DNA of 44,399 nucleotides from positions 1 to 44,399 of the forward strand of contig JAIUNK010000034.1 in NCBI GenBank assembly GCA_020161845.1. The letters are read 5' to 3'. This document shows, one piece after another, positions 24,301 through 33,291 of the stretch (its first letter is position 1; the number at the start of each line of letters is the position of its first letter). The position numbers and the translations under genes are program-made. The notes beneath the pieces were generated by a model. The model was not told the DNA's origin. It saw nothing but the letters and a program-made list of their open reading frames with translations, and did not search any database. Source of the DNA: Actinomycetota bacterium (GTDB lineage Bacteria > Actinomycetota > Actinomycetes > Actinomycetales > Dermatophilaceae).

Positions 24301-24350
24301 GAAATCTATGTCCTAAGCCATTTAAGGATGCGAAATCTAGCAGATTCGGC
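24301..24350 (+). promoter_or_regulatory. AT-rich promoter/operator region of hipBA module 2
   Basis: GAAATCTA occurs twice (24301-24308, 24332-24339), 31 nt apart, about three helical turns. The second copy forms an imperfect palindrome CGAAATCT...AGATTCG (24331-24347). The region is much more AT-rich than its surroundings and lies just upstream of the second hipB, so HipB binding is inferred. CTTAGCCT just before the ATG may be a -10 for a leaderless transcript. Confidence 0.5.
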
Positions 24351-24372
24351 AGTCGCAGCTTAGCCTTGACGT

Positions 24373-24669
24373 ATGAAGCGACCGGCCGCCACGCGCACGA
24401 CACGTGCCCTCGGCGATATCGGGCGCCATCTTGGGACCTGGCGCCGACTCCGCGGACTCACGGCTGTCCAGGTCTGTGAGCGGGCCAATGTCACCCCCGC
24501 CACGTTGAGCAAGCTGGAGGCGGGCAAGGGCTCGACGTTGACGACCTTCCTCGACGTGACACGTGCCCTGGGGGTGCTGGACGACGTGGTGGCGGCGGTG
24601 GACCCCCTGAACTCCGACATCGGGCGGGCACGTGCCGAGGAGCTCCTGCCCCGGCGGGTCCGGCCATGA
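24373..24669 (+). CDS. hipB: HipB-type antitoxin, XRE HTH (module 2)
   Basis: Protein of 98 aa with HTH VCERANVTPATLSKLEAGKG and the following TTFLDVTRALGVLDDV. It overlaps the downstream hipA by 4 nt (ATGA). No SD is visible and a short or absent leader is likely. It shares little obvious sequence with the first HipB beyond the HTH fold. Confidence 0.88.
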   Translation: MKRPAATRTTRALGDIGRHLGTWRRLRGLTAVQVCERANVTPATLSKLEAGKGSTLTTFLDVTRALGVLDDVVAAVDPLNSDIGRARAEELLPRRVRP

Positions 24670-25907
24670 TTGAGAGGATCTTCGTTGCCGATCACGCCGG
24701 TGCCGAGGCGGTGCCCGTGGGCAGCGCGTACGTCGTACGGCGCCGCGGGCGCCTCTCGGTCACGTTCACGTACGACTCCGCCTACCTCGCGTTCCCCGAC
24801 GCGCGGGCTGTCGACCCGCAGCTGCCCCTCTCCTCAGGGGCGCATCACACGGACGGACTCCCGGGCGCATTCGCGGATGCCGCGCCCGATCGATGGGGGC
24901 GGCGGCTGATCGACAAGGCGACCCGGGCGTCGGCCGCAGCGCAGGGAATCCGGGCTCGGGCCTGCGACGATCTCGACTACCTGCTCGGAGTCAGCGACCT
25001 GACGCGGCAGGGGTCACTCCGGTTTGCCACCTCTGCCGGGGGGCCCTACGTGGCGCAAGGGGCGTTGGTGCCGCCCGTCGTCGACCTTCCCGCACTCCTG
25101 GAGGCGGCTCGCTCGGCCGCTCGCGACGACGGGAGTATGGCGGCGGTCAAGGCGCTGCTCGATGCCGGCACCGCCTCGCTCGGCGGAGCCCGGCCCAAGG
25201 CGTCGGTCCGTGAGGGGGAAGATCTGGCCATCGCCAAGTTCCCGCACGACGGCGACGATTGGGACGTGATGGCCTGGGAACACCTGGCTCTGACGCTCGC
25301 CGAGCTCGCGGGCATCGACGTCCCCCAGCACCGCCTGGTGAGGATCGGCGAACGCAACGTCCTCGTGGTGCGGCGCTTCGATCGTGCGGCTCGCCACGGT
25401 GGCCGCGTGCCGTATGTCTCGGCGATGACGCTGGTGGGCGCCCGCGACGGGGACCTACGCGACTACCTCGATGTCGGCGAGGCGATCCAAGAGGTAGGGA
25501 CGGTGGTCGCGGCGGACCTGAGGGAGTTGTGGCGACGGATGGCCTTCTCGGTCGGCATCCGGAACACCGATGACCACCTGCGCAACCACGGCTTCCTCGG
25601 GGACGGCCAAGGTTGGCGCCTCGCACCGGTTTTCGACGTCAACCCCGACCCCCACGCCGCCGCAGAGCGAGCCACCGCCATCTGCGGCGCCGCGTCGGTC
25701 GAGGATGAGGTGGCCGGGCTCTTGTCTGCGGCACCCTCCTTCGGGCTGTCGCCGAGCGAGGTGCACTCCGTGCTTGCTGAGGTGATCGGGGCCCTCTCGC
25801 GCTGGCGCACCGAGGCCCAGCGGGCCGGGATCGACGCGACGCAGATCGAGCAATTCGCTCCGTCCCTCGACGACAGCGGCCGGCGCCTGGCTGCCGCCCT
25901 CGACTGA
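24666..25907 (+). CDS. hipA: HipA-type Ser/Thr kinase toxin (module 2)
   Basis: Protein of 413 aa. Motifs: DGLPGAFADAAPDRWG in the N-domain, TASLGGARPK (169-178, the Ser loop), catalytic NTDDHLRN (300-307) and FDV (323-325). All catalytic residues are kept. It is clearly a different HipA branch from the one at 22169: the N-domain begins directly with MIERIFVADHAGAEAVPVGS and the spacing of motifs differs. Target unknown. Confidence 0.9.
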   Translation: MIERIFVADHAGAEAVPVGSAYVVRRRGRLSVTFTYDSAYLAFPDARAVDPQLPLSSGAHHTDGLPGAFADAAPDRWGRRLIDKATRASAAAQGIRARACDDLDYLLGVSDLTRQGSLRFATSAGGPYVAQGALVPPVVDLPALLEAARSAARDDGSMAAVKALLDAGTASLGGARPKASVREGEDLAIAKFPHDGDDWDVMAWEHLALTLAELAGIDVPQHRLVRIGERNVLVVRRFDRAARHGGRVPYVSAMTLVGARDGDLRDYLDVGEAIQEVGTVVAADLRELWRRMAFSVGIRNTDDHLRNHGFLGDGQGWRLAPVFDVNPDPHAAAERATAICGAASVEDEVAGLLSAAPSFGLSPSEVHSVLAEVIGALSRWRTEAQRAGIDATQIEQFAPSLDDSGRRLAAALD

Positions 25908-25950
25908 CGCCACGCCACGACCTCCCGGAGCTGGGCGCCTCCAGGCCTCA

Positions 25951-26877
25951 TCACCGCGGGAAGGCGTAGTCCACCACCACCGGGGCGTGGTCGCTGAGGC
26001 GCTCGGCCCGGCTGGGTTCCCGGTCGGTGTGGGCGCCGACGGCGCTGGCGGCCAGCCCAGGCGTCGCCAGGTGGTAATCGATCCGCCAGCCGGTGTCCTT
26101 CTCGAACGCCCCGCCCAACCAGCTCCACCACGAATACGGCCCCTGGACCTCGCCGTGCACCCGACGTACGACATCCACCAGCCGCCGCGGCCCGACCACC
26201 GCATCCAGCCACGCGCGCTCCTGCGGCAGGAACCCCTCGCTGCGCTGCTGGCGCCGCCAATGGTGCACATCCAGCGGGGTGTGCGCGATGTTCAGGTCGC
26301 CCATCAGCAGGAACTCGCGGCCACCCGCCCGCGCGGCCCGTCTGGCCGCCGTCAAATGCCGCCCGAACCCGGCGAGAAAGGCCATTTTGCGCGCATGCTT
26401 CGCCCCGCCGTCCGGTGCCTCCCGCATGCGCCCGGGCACCTGCAGCTCGGCGGGCAGCCCGCCCTTGGGCAGGTAGAGCGAGGCCACGGTCAGCGGCACC
26501 TCGGCCAGCTCGACCTCCACATACCGGCCCTGCGCGGCGAACGCGTGCAGCTCCCGCGCCAGCCGACCCCGCGACTCGTGCTCGGCCAGCTCGACATGGC
26601 CATCGCCGGGAGCCCGGGTCAGCACCCCCGCGCCCCAGGACCGCACCGCCGCCGGCCGCGCCCTGGTCAGCACCGCGACGCCGTTGCGGCCCGCGGCCGT
26701 GCCCGCGTCGTAGGTCAGGTGGTACTCGCCGAACACCCCGTCCGGCAGCGCATCGACCGGGCAGCGCACCTCCTGCAGCGCCACGACATCGCAGTCCCGC
26801 CGCGCCAGCCATGCCTCGAACCCCCGCCGCTGCGTCGCGCGGATCCCGTTGACGTTGAAGGTCGCGATGCGCAGCAC
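25951..26877 (-). CDS. xth: Exodeoxyribonuclease III
   Basis: Protein of 308 aa of the exonuclease-endonuclease-phosphatase fold: LRIATFNVNGIRA at the N-terminus, the metal ligand in VALQEVRCP, GDLNIAHTPLDV, WRIDYHLATP and the terminal SDHAPVVVDY. It is an AP endonuclease / 3'-5' exonuclease of base-excision repair. A three-unit tandem repeat lies just upstream of its start. Confidence 0.93.
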   Translation of the reverse strand: MLRIATFNVNGIRATQRRGFEAWLARRDCDVVALQEVRCPVDALPDGVFGEYHLTYDAGTAAGRNGVAVLTRARPAAVRSWGAGVLTRAPGDGHVELAEHESRGRLARELHAFAAQGRYVEVELAEVPLTVASLYLPKGGLPAELQVPGRMREAPDGGAKHARKMAFLAGFGRHLTAARRAARAGGREFLLMGDLNIAHTPLDVHHWRRQQRSEGFLPQERAWLDAVVGPRRLVDVVRRVHGEVQGPYSWWSWLGGAFEKDTGWRIDYHLATPGLAASAVGAHTDREPSRAERLSDHAPVVVDYAFPR

Positions 26878-26893
26878 GCGGGTCAGGCTAACG

Positions 26894-26956
26894 CGCCGGT
26901 ACGTCGTGCGCCGTCGCCGGTACGTCGTGCGCCGTCGCCGGTACGTCGTGCGCCGT
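26894..26956. repeat. Three perfect tandem 21-bp repeats
   Basis: Three identical 21-bp units, each starting CGCCGGTACGTCGTGCG and ending CCGT, fill most of the 85-nt gap between the M20 stop and the xth start on the minus strand. Perfect identity suggests recent or ongoing copy-number change. Any xth promoter here would be altered by it. Confidence 0.92.
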
Positions 26957-26962
26957 GGCGCG

Positions 26963-28219
26963 TCAGCCCCGGTCGGCCGCCAACGCCGCCAGCTTGCGCA
27001 GCGCCAACTCGGCGTACACCGCCGCCCCGTCCGCCAGCACCCCGTCGTCGAAGAACGCCCGCGGGGAGTGGTTGAACTCGGTGCTCATCTCATCCACGCC
27101 CGGGGCCACGGCGCCCAGGCCGATGAACGACCCCGGCACCTCCCGCAGCACGTACGAGAAGTCCTCGGAGCCGGCAATCGGGTCCACCCACCGGTGATGC
27201 CGTTGCACGTCGCCGAACATCTCCTCGACGACCGCCTGCGAGAAGTCGGCCTCGGCGGGGGTGTTGGCCGTGATCGGGTACTCCGTCAGGTACTCCGCCG
27301 ACACCTCCAGCCCGCGCGCCGCGGCGATCCCGTGCGCCACCCGAGGCAGCACCTGGGTGGCCCTGGCCTGCGCTTCCGGGGAGAAGGTGCGCACCGTGGC
27401 CTCGACGTACGCCTCGTCCGGGATCACATTGCGCTTCGTCCCCGCGCGCAGCACACCCACGGTGACCACGATCGGATCGAAGATCGAGAACTCCCGCGTC
27501 ACGGTCGTCTGCAGCGCCGTGACCAGCTCCGCGGCGGCCGGCACCGGATCCTTCGCGCCGTGCGGGGCCGAGCCGTGGCCGCCCTTGCCGCGGAAGGTCA
27601 CCGCGAAACTGTCGGAGGCCGCGAGCATCGTGCCCGGCTTGGTCGCGAACCGCCCGTACGGCTCCAGGGCCGAAAAGACGTGCATGCCGTACGCCGCGTC
27701 GACGCGCCGCCCGGCGGCCTCCAACACCCCGTCCTCGACCATGATCCGGCCGCCGCCGAAACCCTCCTCGCCAGGCTGGAACATGAACACCACATCGCCC
27801 GGCAGCTCCTCGCGGCGGGCGTGCAGCAGGCGAGCCGCGCCGACCAGCATCGCGGTGTGCAGGTCGTGGCCGCAGGCGTGCATCGCCCCGTCGATCCGGC
27901 TGCGGTAGTCCAGGTCCAGCAGCTCGTGGACGGGAAGCGCGTCCATGTCGGCTCGCAGCAGCACCGACGGACGCGGTATGGCGGCATCGGTCGCCGCGCC
28001 GCCCGGAGTCGCCGCGCCGTTCGCGCCGCCGCGCAGCACCGCGGTCACCGACGTGGTGCGCTCTCCGGTCGAGCTCTCCAGCTGCAGGCCGTCCAAGGCG
28101 GCCAACACCCGCTCCTGGGTGCGGGGCAAGTCCAGCCCGATCTCCGGTTCGGCGTGCATCGCGCGGCGGAAGAGCCGCAGCTCCTCGTGCATCGCGCGGG
28201 CGTCCTCGAGCAGCGTCAT
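26963..28219 (-). CDS. M20 family metallo-amidohydrolase
   Basis: Protein of 418 aa. Metal-binding motifs of the M20D/IAA-amino-acid hydrolase group are seen: LRADMDALP, MHACGHDLHTAMLVG, FMFQPGEEGFGGG, and the dimerisation-domain FRGKGGHGSAPH. It probably deacylates an N-acyl amino acid or similar amide. Its ATG overlaps the stop of the upstream LLM oxidoreductase (ATGA), so the two act in one operon and perhaps one pathway. Confidence 0.92.
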   Translation of the reverse strand: MTLLEDARAMHEELRLFRRAMHAEPEIGLDLPRTQERVLAALDGLQLESSTGERTTSVTAVLRGGANGAATPGGAATDAAIPRPSVLLRADMDALPVHELLDLDYRSRIDGAMHACGHDLHTAMLVGAARLLHARREELPGDVVFMFQPGEEGFGGGRIMVEDGVLEAAGRRVDAAYGMHVFSALEPYGRFATKPGTMLAASDSFAVTFRGKGGHGSAPHGAKDPVPAAAELVTALQTTVTREFSIFDPIVVTVGVLRAGTKRNVIPDEAYVEATVRTFSPEAQARATQVLPRVAHGIAAARGLEVSAEYLTEYPITANTPAEADFSQAVVEEMFGDVQRHHRWVDPIAGSEDFSYVLREVPGSFIGLGAVAPGVDEMSTEFNHSPRAFFDDGVLADGAAVYAELALRKLAALAADRG

Positions 28220-29154
28220 CGGGGCACGTCCTTGCCATCGCGTCCGGCGGGCACGATCGGGGCGACCTGGCGGACCACTTCGGCCACCAGCGGATAGACC
28301 TGCGGCTCATGGGCGTTGGCCATGCCGATGATGACCTCGTCGGTGCCCACCTCGGCCAGCCGGCCCAGTTTGTCGACGGCCTCATCGACGCTCTGCAGTG
28401 GTTCGCCGGACGCGGCCCGCGCGCCCGACTCGCCGAGCGTGATCCGCGCCAGCACCGTCTTGTGGATGTCGGCGTAGTCCCGCCCGAGCCGCTCGCAGTG
28501 GCCCCGGATCACGTCGTACTTCGCCGCCACCCCCGCCGGCCCCATGTCGAAGATGTTGCACGCGTCGGCGTACTGCGCCACCATCCGCAGCGTCTTCTTC
28601 TCCCCGCCGCCGCCGATCAGGATCTTCGGGTGCGGCCGGCTCAGCGACTGCGGCACGTTCAGGGGTCGGGCCAGCTGGTAGTGCCGCCCGTCGTACGGCG
28701 CCTCGTCCCCCGCCCACATCTGCCGGCAGATCTGCAGGGTCTCCTCGAGGCGTTCGAAGCGCTCCTTCAGGGGCGGGAACGGTACGCCGAGTCCGGCGTG
28801 CTCCTCGGAGTTCCAGGCGGCGCCGATGCCGAGCCAGGCGCGGCCGCCGGAGAGGACGTCGAGAGTGGTCACGGTCTTGGCGAGGATCCCGGGGTGCCGA
28901 TAGGTGACCCCGGTGACCATCGTGCCCAGTTCGATCCGCTGCGTGCCGCCGGCCGCGAAGCCGAGGGCGGTGTAGCCCTCGAGCATGTCCAGTTCCGGCG
29001 GGCCGATCATCGAGATCTGGAAGAAGTGGTCCATCACCCACAGCGACGCCACGCCGGCCTGGTCCGCGTCGCGAGCGATCGCGGCGAAGGTGGGGCCGAT
29101 GGAGTCGGGGGCGCCGGGCCAACTGAAGTACGACACCTGCAGACCGATGCGCAT
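28216..29154 (-). CDS. LLM class F420-dependent oxidoreductase
   Basis: Protein of 312 aa beginning MRIGLQVSYFSWPG. The luciferase-like barrel is seen in DQAGVASLWVMDHFFQ, IELGTMVTGVTYRHPGILAK, LDVLSGGRAWLGIGAAWN and HPKILIGGGGEKKTLR. The family uses F420 or FMN. GAGGA 8 nt upstream supports the ATG at 29154. It is the first gene of a two-gene operon with the M20 hydrolase. Confidence 0.92.
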   Translation of the reverse strand: MRIGLQVSYFSWPGAPDSIGPTFAAIARDADQAGVASLWVMDHFFQISMIGPPELDMLEGYTALGFAAGGTQRIELGTMVTGVTYRHPGILAKTVTTLDVLSGGRAWLGIGAAWNSEEHAGLGVPFPPLKERFERLEETLQICRQMWAGDEAPYDGRHYQLARPLNVPQSLSRPHPKILIGGGGEKKTLRMVAQYADACNIFDMGPAGVAAKYDVIRGHCERLGRDYADIHKTVLARITLGESGARAASGEPLQSVDEAVDKLGRLAEVGTDEVIIGMANAHEPQVYPLVAEVVRQVAPIVPAGRDGKDVPR

Positions 29155-29261
29155 AGCAAGCATCCTCGTCCCCGGCGCGGGTCCACGCCAGTGCGTGCCC
29201 ACCGGCGAGCTCGCGACGGGGCCCGGCGATGGGCCCGGCGACGGGGGCGCCGACTGTCAGA

Positions 29262-29966
29262 ATGGCGGGCGTGGACCAGAGCCAAGCCCGCGGGCCCCGA
29301 AGCGCGGACCCCCCAGATCGCGGCGACGCTCGCCGCCGGCTGGCCGAGGCCCGCCTGTACCTGTGCACCGACGCCCGCACCGGCCCCGACGACCTGCGGG
29401 CCTTCGCCCGGGCCTGTTATGCCGGGGGCGTCGACGTCATCCAGATCCGCGACAAGTCGCTGGAGGCCCAGGACGAGCTGGCGGCGCTGGCGATCCTCGC
29501 GCAGGAGGCCCGCGCCGCGGGCGCGCTCTTCTCCGCCAACGACCGGGCTGACCTGGCGGTTCTGAGCGGAGCGGACGTGCTGCACGTAGGCCAGGGCGAC
29601 CTGCGCCCCGCCGACGCCGGCCGGTTGGCCCCCGACGCCGTCATCGGCCTGTCCACGCATGACGAGGTCCAGCTCCGGGCGGCCGCGGCGGACCCGGACG
29701 TCGACTACTTCTGCGCGGGGCCGATCTGGGCGACCCCGACCAAGCCGGGCCGGCCGGGCGTGGGCCTGGGCCTGATCCGGACCGCGGCAACGGTGATGGC
29801 GGCATCCGCCTCGGACCGGCCGTGGTTTGCCATCGGCGGCATCGACGAGACGACGCTGCCCGAGGTCGTCGACGCGGGGGCGACGCGCGCGGTCGTCGTC
29901 AGGGTCCTCACCGCAGCCGACGACCCCGAGGCCGTCGCGCGTCGGTTGCGCTCGCGGCTTCCCTGA
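29262..29966 (+). CDS. thiE: Thiamine-phosphate synthase
   Basis: Protein of about 234 aa. ThiE motifs: [18 protein letters not shown] (substrate phosphate and pyrimidine binding), [48 protein letters not shown] and FAIGGID. It joins HMP-PP to the thiazole phosphate made by the thiSFGH genes at 31128-34288. No TPP riboswitch is visible before it. ATG at 29262 has no clear SD; a GTG at 29271 is an alternative. Confidence 0.93.
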   Translation: MAGVDQSQARGPRSADPPDRGDARRRLAEARLYLCTDARTGPDDLRAFARACYAGGVDVIQIRDKSLEAQDELAALAILAQEARAAGALFSANDRADLAVLSGADVLHVGQGDLRPADAGRLAPDAVIGLSTHDEVQLRAAAADPDVDYFCAGPIWATPTKPGRPGVGLGLIRTAATVMAASASDRPWFAIGGIDETTLPEVVDAGATRAVVVRVLTAADDPEAVARRLRSRLP

Positions 29967-29993
29967 CCGCGGCCCGACCCTTAGCATCCTCCG

Positions 29994-30041
29994 ATGACGA
30001 TGACCGCCGCATTCCTCGATGCAGAGGTCGCCGCCCCGTGA
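29994..30041 (+). CDS. 15-codon leader ORF overlapping the CDF transporter start
   Basis: ATG at 29994 opens a 15-residue ORF (MTMTAAFLDAEVAAP) whose TGA overlaps the GTG start of the next gene (GTGA). TAGCAT at 29982-29987 is a TANNNT -10 placed 6 nt before the ATG, the spacing expected for leaderless mRNAs. The transporter GTG itself has no SD, so it is probably translated by coupling to this ORF. Confidence 0.55.
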   Translation: MTMTAAFLDAEVAAP

Positions 30042-30985
30042 GCGCCGGGCACGGGCCTAGCCGGGGGCAGGGCCATTCCCATGGCCATGCGCATGGCCCG
30101 CACACCCATCGGGGCCGGCTGGCGCTGGCCTTCGCGGTCACCGCGGCGATCTTCGTCGCGGAGGTCTTCGGCGCGATCCTGACCGGCAGCCTCGCCCTGT
30201 TGGTGGATGCGGCGCACATGCTGACCGACGTCCTGGGCCTGGGGATCGCCCTGATCGCCGCCGCACTGATGGCGCGACCCCCGTCGGGGCGGCGGACCTG
30301 GGGATGGTTGCGCGCCGAGGTCCTGGCGGCCGGCGCGCAGGCCACGATCCTGCTGGTGGTGGGGGCCTATGCCCTCTACGAGGGGGTCCGCCGGCTGTGG
30401 GCGCCGCCCGAGATCAGCGCTGGCGGGCTGCTGCTGTTCGGCGTGATCGGCCTCGTCGGCAACCTGCTGTCGATGGCCGTGCTCGCCTCGAGTCGGGACG
30501 CAAACCTCAACATGCGCGCGGCGTTCCTGGAGGTGGTCAACGACGCGCTGGGGTCCGTCGCGGTGATCGTGTCGGCGCTGGTGATCGCCCTGACCGGGTG
30601 GGCCCGGGCCGACGCGGTCGCGGGTCTGCTGATCGCCGCGCTGATCCTGCCGCGCGCGGTGATCATCCTGCGTGAGTCGGGCAGCATCCTGCTGGAAACG
30701 GCCCCGCCCGGCCTGGATCTGGCGGAGGTCCGCGCACACCTGCTCGGGCTGCCGCACGTCGTCGGCGTGCACGACCTGCATGCGTCGACCGTCGCGACCG
30801 GGCTACCCACGCTGACCGCGCACGTGGTGCTCGAGGACGAGTGCTTCACCGACGGCCACGCCCTGGAGATCCTCGAGCACCTGCAGGAGTGCGTGGCCTC
30901 GCACTTCCCGGTCAACGTGCTGCACTCGACGTTTCAGCTGGAAACCGCCGCGCACCGCGACCGCGAGCCCCCGACCCACGGATGA
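30038..30985 (+). CDS. Cation diffusion facilitator (CzcD/ZitB family)
   Basis: Protein of 315 aa: a His-rich cytoplasmic N-terminus (HSHGHAHGPHTH), six membrane segments and a C-terminal metal-sensing domain (HLLGLPHVVGVHDLHA). The metal site of helix 2 is DAAHMLTD. The helix-5 site reads FLEVVNDALGS, so Glu replaces the His of the common HxxxD pair. It exports Zn or another divalent cation in exchange for protons. Start GTG at 30038 is set by the 4-nt overlap with the leader ORF. Confidence 0.92.
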   Translation: MSAGHGPSRGQGHSHGHAHGPHTHRGRLALAFAVTAAIFVAEVFGAILTGSLALLVDAAHMLTDVLGLGIALIAAALMARPPSGRRTWGWLRAEVLAAGAQATILLVVGAYALYEGVRRLWAPPEISAGGLLLFGVIGLVGNLLSMAVLASSRDANLNMRAAFLEVVNDALGSVAVIVSALVIALTGWARADAVAGLLIAALILPRAVIILRESGSILLETAPPGLDLAEVRAHLLGLPHVVGVHDLHASTVATGLPTLTAHVVLEDECFTDGHALEILEHLQECVASHFPVNVLHSTFQLETAAHRDREPPTHG

Positions 30986-31007
30986 CCTCACGCGGGCGTC
31001 CCCCGCG

Positions 31008-31064
31008 ACGATCAATACCCTCGATTTTGGGGCTTTCGGGTTCATTTTCGGGGGTATTGATCGT
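31008..31064. repeat. Inverted repeat with 13-bp perfect arms and AT-rich loop
   Basis: ACGATCAATACCC (31008-31020) and GGGTATTGATCGT (31052-31064) are exact reverse complements around a 31-nt loop rich in T and G. It lies between the convergent CDF transporter and thiH genes, in a place where a terminator is expected, but the large loop is unlike a standard one. Confidence 0.85.
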
Positions 31065-31127
31065 TCCCAGGGACGCGACAGCGCCGGAGTGCGGGAGCGC
31101 CGGAGCGCCGGAGCGGGCGATGGCCGG

Positions 31128-32360
31128 TCAGGCGTCGAGGCGCACGTGGTCGGTCATCACCGGTTGCAGCCCCCGCGCCCTGATGGCGGCGACCATCTGC
31201 GCCACGCTGCGCTCGTCCGCGATCTCGAACTGCTCGTCGCCGCTGGCCGAATCCGCCAGCTCCGGCGCGTGCTCACCGACCGCCGTGGACACCCCCGCCG
31301 ACGCCTTCGTGGCGACCAGCCCCAGCACCCCGTCGCGGAACTCCGCCCGCTCCCGCGAGGAGATGGTGATCGAACTGAACGGCAGGAACAGCCGGTATGC
31401 GCACATCACCTGCAGCAACTCCCGCTCGTGCACGTCCGTGGCCGGGACCACGGTGCTGCCTTCAGCAAGCGGCAGCTGCCCGCCGAGGATCGGGCGCAGC
31501 CGGGGCACCGAGAAGCCGACCTCGGCATGCGGGTAGGCGCGCTGGACCTGCGCCGCGTGCACCGCTGCGGCGTACGCGTCCCGCCGGAAGTCCGCCAACC
31601 CGAGCAGCGCCCCGAAAGAGACCCCGCGGAACCCGGCCGCCAGCGCGCGTTCCTGCGCCTCGAACCGGTAGGCGAAGTGCCGCTTGTACCCGCTGGGGTG
31701 ATACCGCTCGTACGCCGCCACGTCGTACGTCTCCTGGTAGACGCTCACGAAGTCCGCCCCCGCCTCGTGCACGGCGCGGTAGTCGGCGATGTTCATCGGC
31801 TGGACCTCGATGCCGACGGTCCGGAAATAGCGGGTGGCCTGCGCGACCACCCCGGCGATGTACGCCGTCCCCGCGAACTTGGCCGATTCCCCGGTGAGGA
31901 TCAGCACCTCCTCCAGCCCGGTCGCGGCGATCGCGCGCAGCTCGGCGTCGACCGCGTCGTCGTCCAGCCGCAGCCGAGCGACCCGGTGGGTGGCGGACAG
32001 CCCGCAATAGCTGCACACGTTCTGGCAGTAGTTCGACACGTACAGCGGCGTGAACAGCCCGATCGCCGTGCCGAACCGCTCCCGGGTCTCGCGCTGGGCC
32101 ACCGCCGCGATCTCCTCCAGGAGCGGGGCGGCGGCGGGGGAGAGCAGCGCCGCGAGGTCCTCGCCGCTGCGGCGGCGCCGGGCCAGGGCGGCGCGGACGT
32201 GACCGGCGTCGTACGCCGTGAAATCCACCCCCTGCGCGTCGGCCAGGACCGAGGCCATGATCCCGGACTCCATCCGGTCGAACTGAGGTCGCCAGCTCAG
32301 CACCTCGACCCGGCCGCTGGCGTCCCGCGGCAGCGGCGTGACCTCGGGGATCTTGGCCAC
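31128..32360 (-). CDS. thiH: 2-iminoacetate synthase ThiH (radical SAM)
   Basis: Protein of 410 aa. The radical SAM cluster motif CQNVCSYC is present, followed by LILTGESAKFAGTAYI, QETYDVAAYERYHPSGYKR in parts, and the ThiH C-terminal region. ThiH cleaves tyrosine to dehydroglycine for thiazole formation and is oxygen-sensitive. Start is GTG at 32360, 1 nt after the thiG stop, so the two are co-translated. Aerobic actinobacteria usually carry ThiO glycine oxidase instead. Confidence 0.93.
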   Translation of the reverse strand: MAKIPEVTPLPRDASGRVEVLSWRPQFDRMESGIMASVLADAQGVDFTAYDAGHVRAALARRRRSGEDLAALLSPAAAPLLEEIAAVAQRETRERFGTAIGLFTPLYVSNYCQNVCSYCGLSATHRVARLRLDDDAVDAELRAIAATGLEEVLILTGESAKFAGTAYIAGVVAQATRYFRTVGIEVQPMNIADYRAVHEAGADFVSVYQETYDVAAYERYHPSGYKRHFAYRFEAQERALAAGFRGVSFGALLGLADFRRDAYAAAVHAAQVQRAYPHAEVGFSVPRLRPILGGQLPLAEGSTVVPATDVHERELLQVMCAYRLFLPFSSITISSRERAEFRDGVLGLVATKASAGVSTAVGEHAPELADSASGDEQFEIADERSVAQMVAAIRARGLQPVMTDHVRLDA

Positions 32361-32361
32361 C

Positions 32362-33288
32362 TCAGCGGTCCCCGGGGGCGACCTCGCCCGCCCCGGCCTC
32401 GCCCGCCCCGGGCGACGCCAGGAACCCGGTCAACGGCGAGGACGCCGCCGCCCCCTGCTCCAGGACGCGGCCGAGCCCGGCGAGGTAGGCGGTGCGGCCC
32501 GCCTCGATGGCGCCGCGGAACGCGGCGGCCATGCCCGGTACGTCGCGAGCCGTCGCAATCGCCGTATTGGCCATGATCGCGGCCACGCCCATCTCCATCG
32601 CCTCGCACGCCTGGCTGGGGCGGCCGATCCCGGCGTCGACGATGATCGGCAGGTCGATCTCGTCGACGAGGATCTGGATGAAGTCCCGAGTCGCCAGCCC
32701 CCGATTCGATCCGATGGGCGCGGCCAGCGGCATCACGGCGGCGGCCCCCGCCGAGACCAGCTCGCGGGCGACGGTCAGGTCCGGGTACATGTAGGGCAGC
32801 GCCACGAACCCCTCCGCGGCGAGCAGCTCGGTGGCGCGGATCGTCTCGTGGTTGTCGGGGAGCAGGTAGCGGCTGTCGCGGATGACCTCGATCTTGACGA
32901 AGTCCCCGCAGCCCAGTTCGCGGGCCAGCCGGGCGATCCGCAGGGCCTCCGAGGCGGTGCGGGCTCCCGAGGTGTTCGGCAGCAGCGTGACCCCGGCCGG
33001 GATCGCATCGAGGATGTTGCCCTGCTCGGCGCCGGCTGTCGTGTTGGCGCGGCGCAGCGCCAGGGTGATGATCTGCGCGCCCGCCTGCTCCACGGCGGCG
33101 CGGACCAGGTCGAGGTCGTATTTGCCGGAGCCGAGGATGAACCGGGAGCTGAACTCGCGGCCGGCGATGACCAGCGGATCGGCGATCCGCTCGGGCGCGG
33201 CGGGCGGGCCTGGCGGGGCTGGCGGGGTGTCGGCGCCGGCCGCACCGCGAGCAGGGGCGTCGGGATCGATGGTGCGGAAGGCGTTCAT
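32362..33288 (-). CDS. thiG: Thiazole synthase ThiG
   Basis: Protein of 308 aa. ThiG motifs: [24 protein letters not shown], the Schiff-base lysine in [29 protein letters not shown] in parts, [13 protein letters not shown] and [10 protein letters not shown]. It builds the thiazole ring from DXP, dehydroglycine and thiocarboxylated ThiS. The first about 35 residues are a Pro/Ala-rich extension. The ATG lies 3 nt after the TPP aptamer. Confidence 0.95.
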   Translation of the reverse strand: MNAFRTIDPDAPARGAAGADTPPAPPGPPAAPERIADPLVIAGREFSSRFILGSGKYDLDLVRAAVEQAGAQIITLALRRANTTAGAEQGNILDAIPAGVTLLPNTSGARTASEALRIARLARELGCGDFVKIEVIRDSRYLLPDNHETIRATELLAAEGFVALPYMYPDLTVARELVSAGAAAVMPLAAPIGSNRGLATRDFIQILVDEIDLPIIVDAGIGRPSQACEAMEMGVAAIMANTAIATARDVPGMAAAFRGAIEAGRTAYLAGLGRVLEQGAAASSPLTGFLASPGAGEAGAGEVAPGDR

Positions 33289-33291
33289 GGT

